Shown piece by piece: positions 5,069-5,260 of a stretch of DNA of 5,260 nucleotides; position 1 is the stretch's first letter, and each line of letters begins with the position of its first letter. Under the pieces are notes generated by a model. The model had not been told where the DNA came from. It ran no database searches and saw only the letters and a list, made by a program, of their open reading frames with translations. Origin of the DNA: Xanthobacteraceae bacterium. GTDB lineage: Bacteria; Pseudomonadota; Alphaproteobacteria; Rhizobiales; Xanthobacteraceae. The stretch is from positions 1 to 5,260 of the forward strand of contig JASHYD010001306.1 in NCBI GenBank assembly GCA_030043175.1, read 5' to 3'. The position numbers were made by a program, and so were the translations under genes.

Positions 5069-5260
5069 ATGCGGATATTGGTTCGGCTATTGACACAGCA
5101 GCAACCCTGCATCTCTATGCTTGCGAAGCCAAGACCACCCGGTGACCGGGCGCATCGGCGAAAACCAACAACCGGGGCGGGCGGTCGAATGCCGCGACGA
5201 GCTGATTGGCGACCGCCGCCACGGAGCGCCGTGATCGCTCGCAACCGTGGGGAGGACACA
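5069..5260 (+). CDS. Leader-peptide-like ORF, open to window end
   Basis: The frame starts at ATG 5069 behind AAGGAGG and stays open for 64 codons to the window edge. It begins MRILVRLLTQQQPC, continues ISMLAKPRPPG and then becomes Arg/Pro-rich and unlike a folded protein. Early codons include ATA, TTG, GTT, CTA, TTG and ACA, which are rare in high-GC genomes. The frame does not show the GC-rich third positions of the two large genes here. A strong start followed by rare codons and non-protein-like sequence fits a regulatory upstream ORF or leader peptide, with translation serving mainly to control the gene beyond 5260. A start codon at 5261 would be in the same frame, so an N-terminal extension of that gene is the alternative. 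No stop is seen, which is a weakness of the leader model. The single Cys codon after three Gln codons may be the sensed feature (speculative). Confidence 0.45.
   Translation, partial: MRILVRLLTQQQPCISMLAKPRPPGDRAHRRKPTTGAGGRMPRRADWRPPPRSAVIARNRGEDT
5138..5150. promoter_or_regulatory. 13-bp palindrome, possible operator or hairpin
   Basis: CCCGGT (5138-5143) and ACCGGG (5145-5150) are perfect inverted repeats around a single central G. A one-base spacer suits a DNA-binding dimer better than an RNA loop, although a shorter 4-bp stem with a 5-nt loop is possible in RNA. It lies about 110 nt ahead of the gene start implied at the right edge. Confidence 0.35.
5249..5255 (+). promoter_or_regulatory. 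Ribosome binding site of a gene starting just beyond the window
   Basis: GGGGAGG, followed by the last five bases ACACA, places an expected start codon at or within a few bases after 5261. The spacing and sequence resemble the site in front of the hydrolase gene (TGGGGAGGG). The gene itself is not visible. Confidence 0.65.

Noticed and set aside
5090..5118. TTGACA (5090-5095) as a -35 box with a -10 at about 5113
   Set aside because: The hexamer at the right distance (CTCTAT) matches TATAAT at only two positions, and the box lies inside the leader ORF behind its ribosome binding site.
4819..5259. 146-codon minus-strand frame containing a CCC cysteine triplet (MQGCCCVNSR...)
   Set aside because: The cysteine triplet is the complement of the CAG CAG CAA codons of the plus-strand leader-like ORF. 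The frame runs antisense into the hydrolase gene and its composition is Arg/Ser/Pro-rich.

Overview
The window looks like a chromosomal accessory stretch from a high-GC alphaproteobacterium, most likely Hyphomicrobiales (Bradyrhizobium or Rhodopseudomonas type). That placement is an inference. It rests on the GC-rich third codon positions in the genes, the AGGAGG-type ribosome binding sites, and the subfamily of the short-chain dehydrogenase. No rRNA, tRNA, CRISPR array, transposase or IS end was seen.

Layout. The left end (1-531) holds three very small minus-strand genes. A 64-aa soluble protein (531-337) overlaps by 4 nt (GTGA) a 68-aa single-pass membrane protein (340-134). A third, probably membrane, peptide starts at 76 and runs off the edge. 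From 532 to 933 there is mostly non-coding DNA with two compact hairpins and one weak minus-strand frame. A small secreted two-cysteine protein lies at 1344-934 (minus). From 1345 to 2288 no intact gene is convincing, but the plus strand shows coding-like segments that change frame and meet a stop, as in a decayed gene.

The two solid genes are on the plus strand. The first is an NADP-type short-chain dehydrogenase/reductase with a C-terminal membrane anchor (2289-3425). The second is an exported metallo-beta-lactamase-fold hydrolase with an RNase Z-like arrangement of metal ligands (3941-4876). They are 515 nt apart, each is followed by stem-loops, and they are probably separate transcription units. 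Nothing in the sequence joins them into one pathway.

The right end (4877-5260) is the most suggestive regulatory stretch. A near-perfect Shine-Dalgarno at 5058-5064 drives a frame beginning MRILVRLLTQQQPC with codons that are rare in high-GC genomes. It is followed by a 13-bp palindrome and then by a second strong Shine-Dalgarno in the last 12 bases, which implies a gene starting just outside the window. This resembles a leader-peptide/upstream-ORF arrangement, but the downstream gene is not visible.
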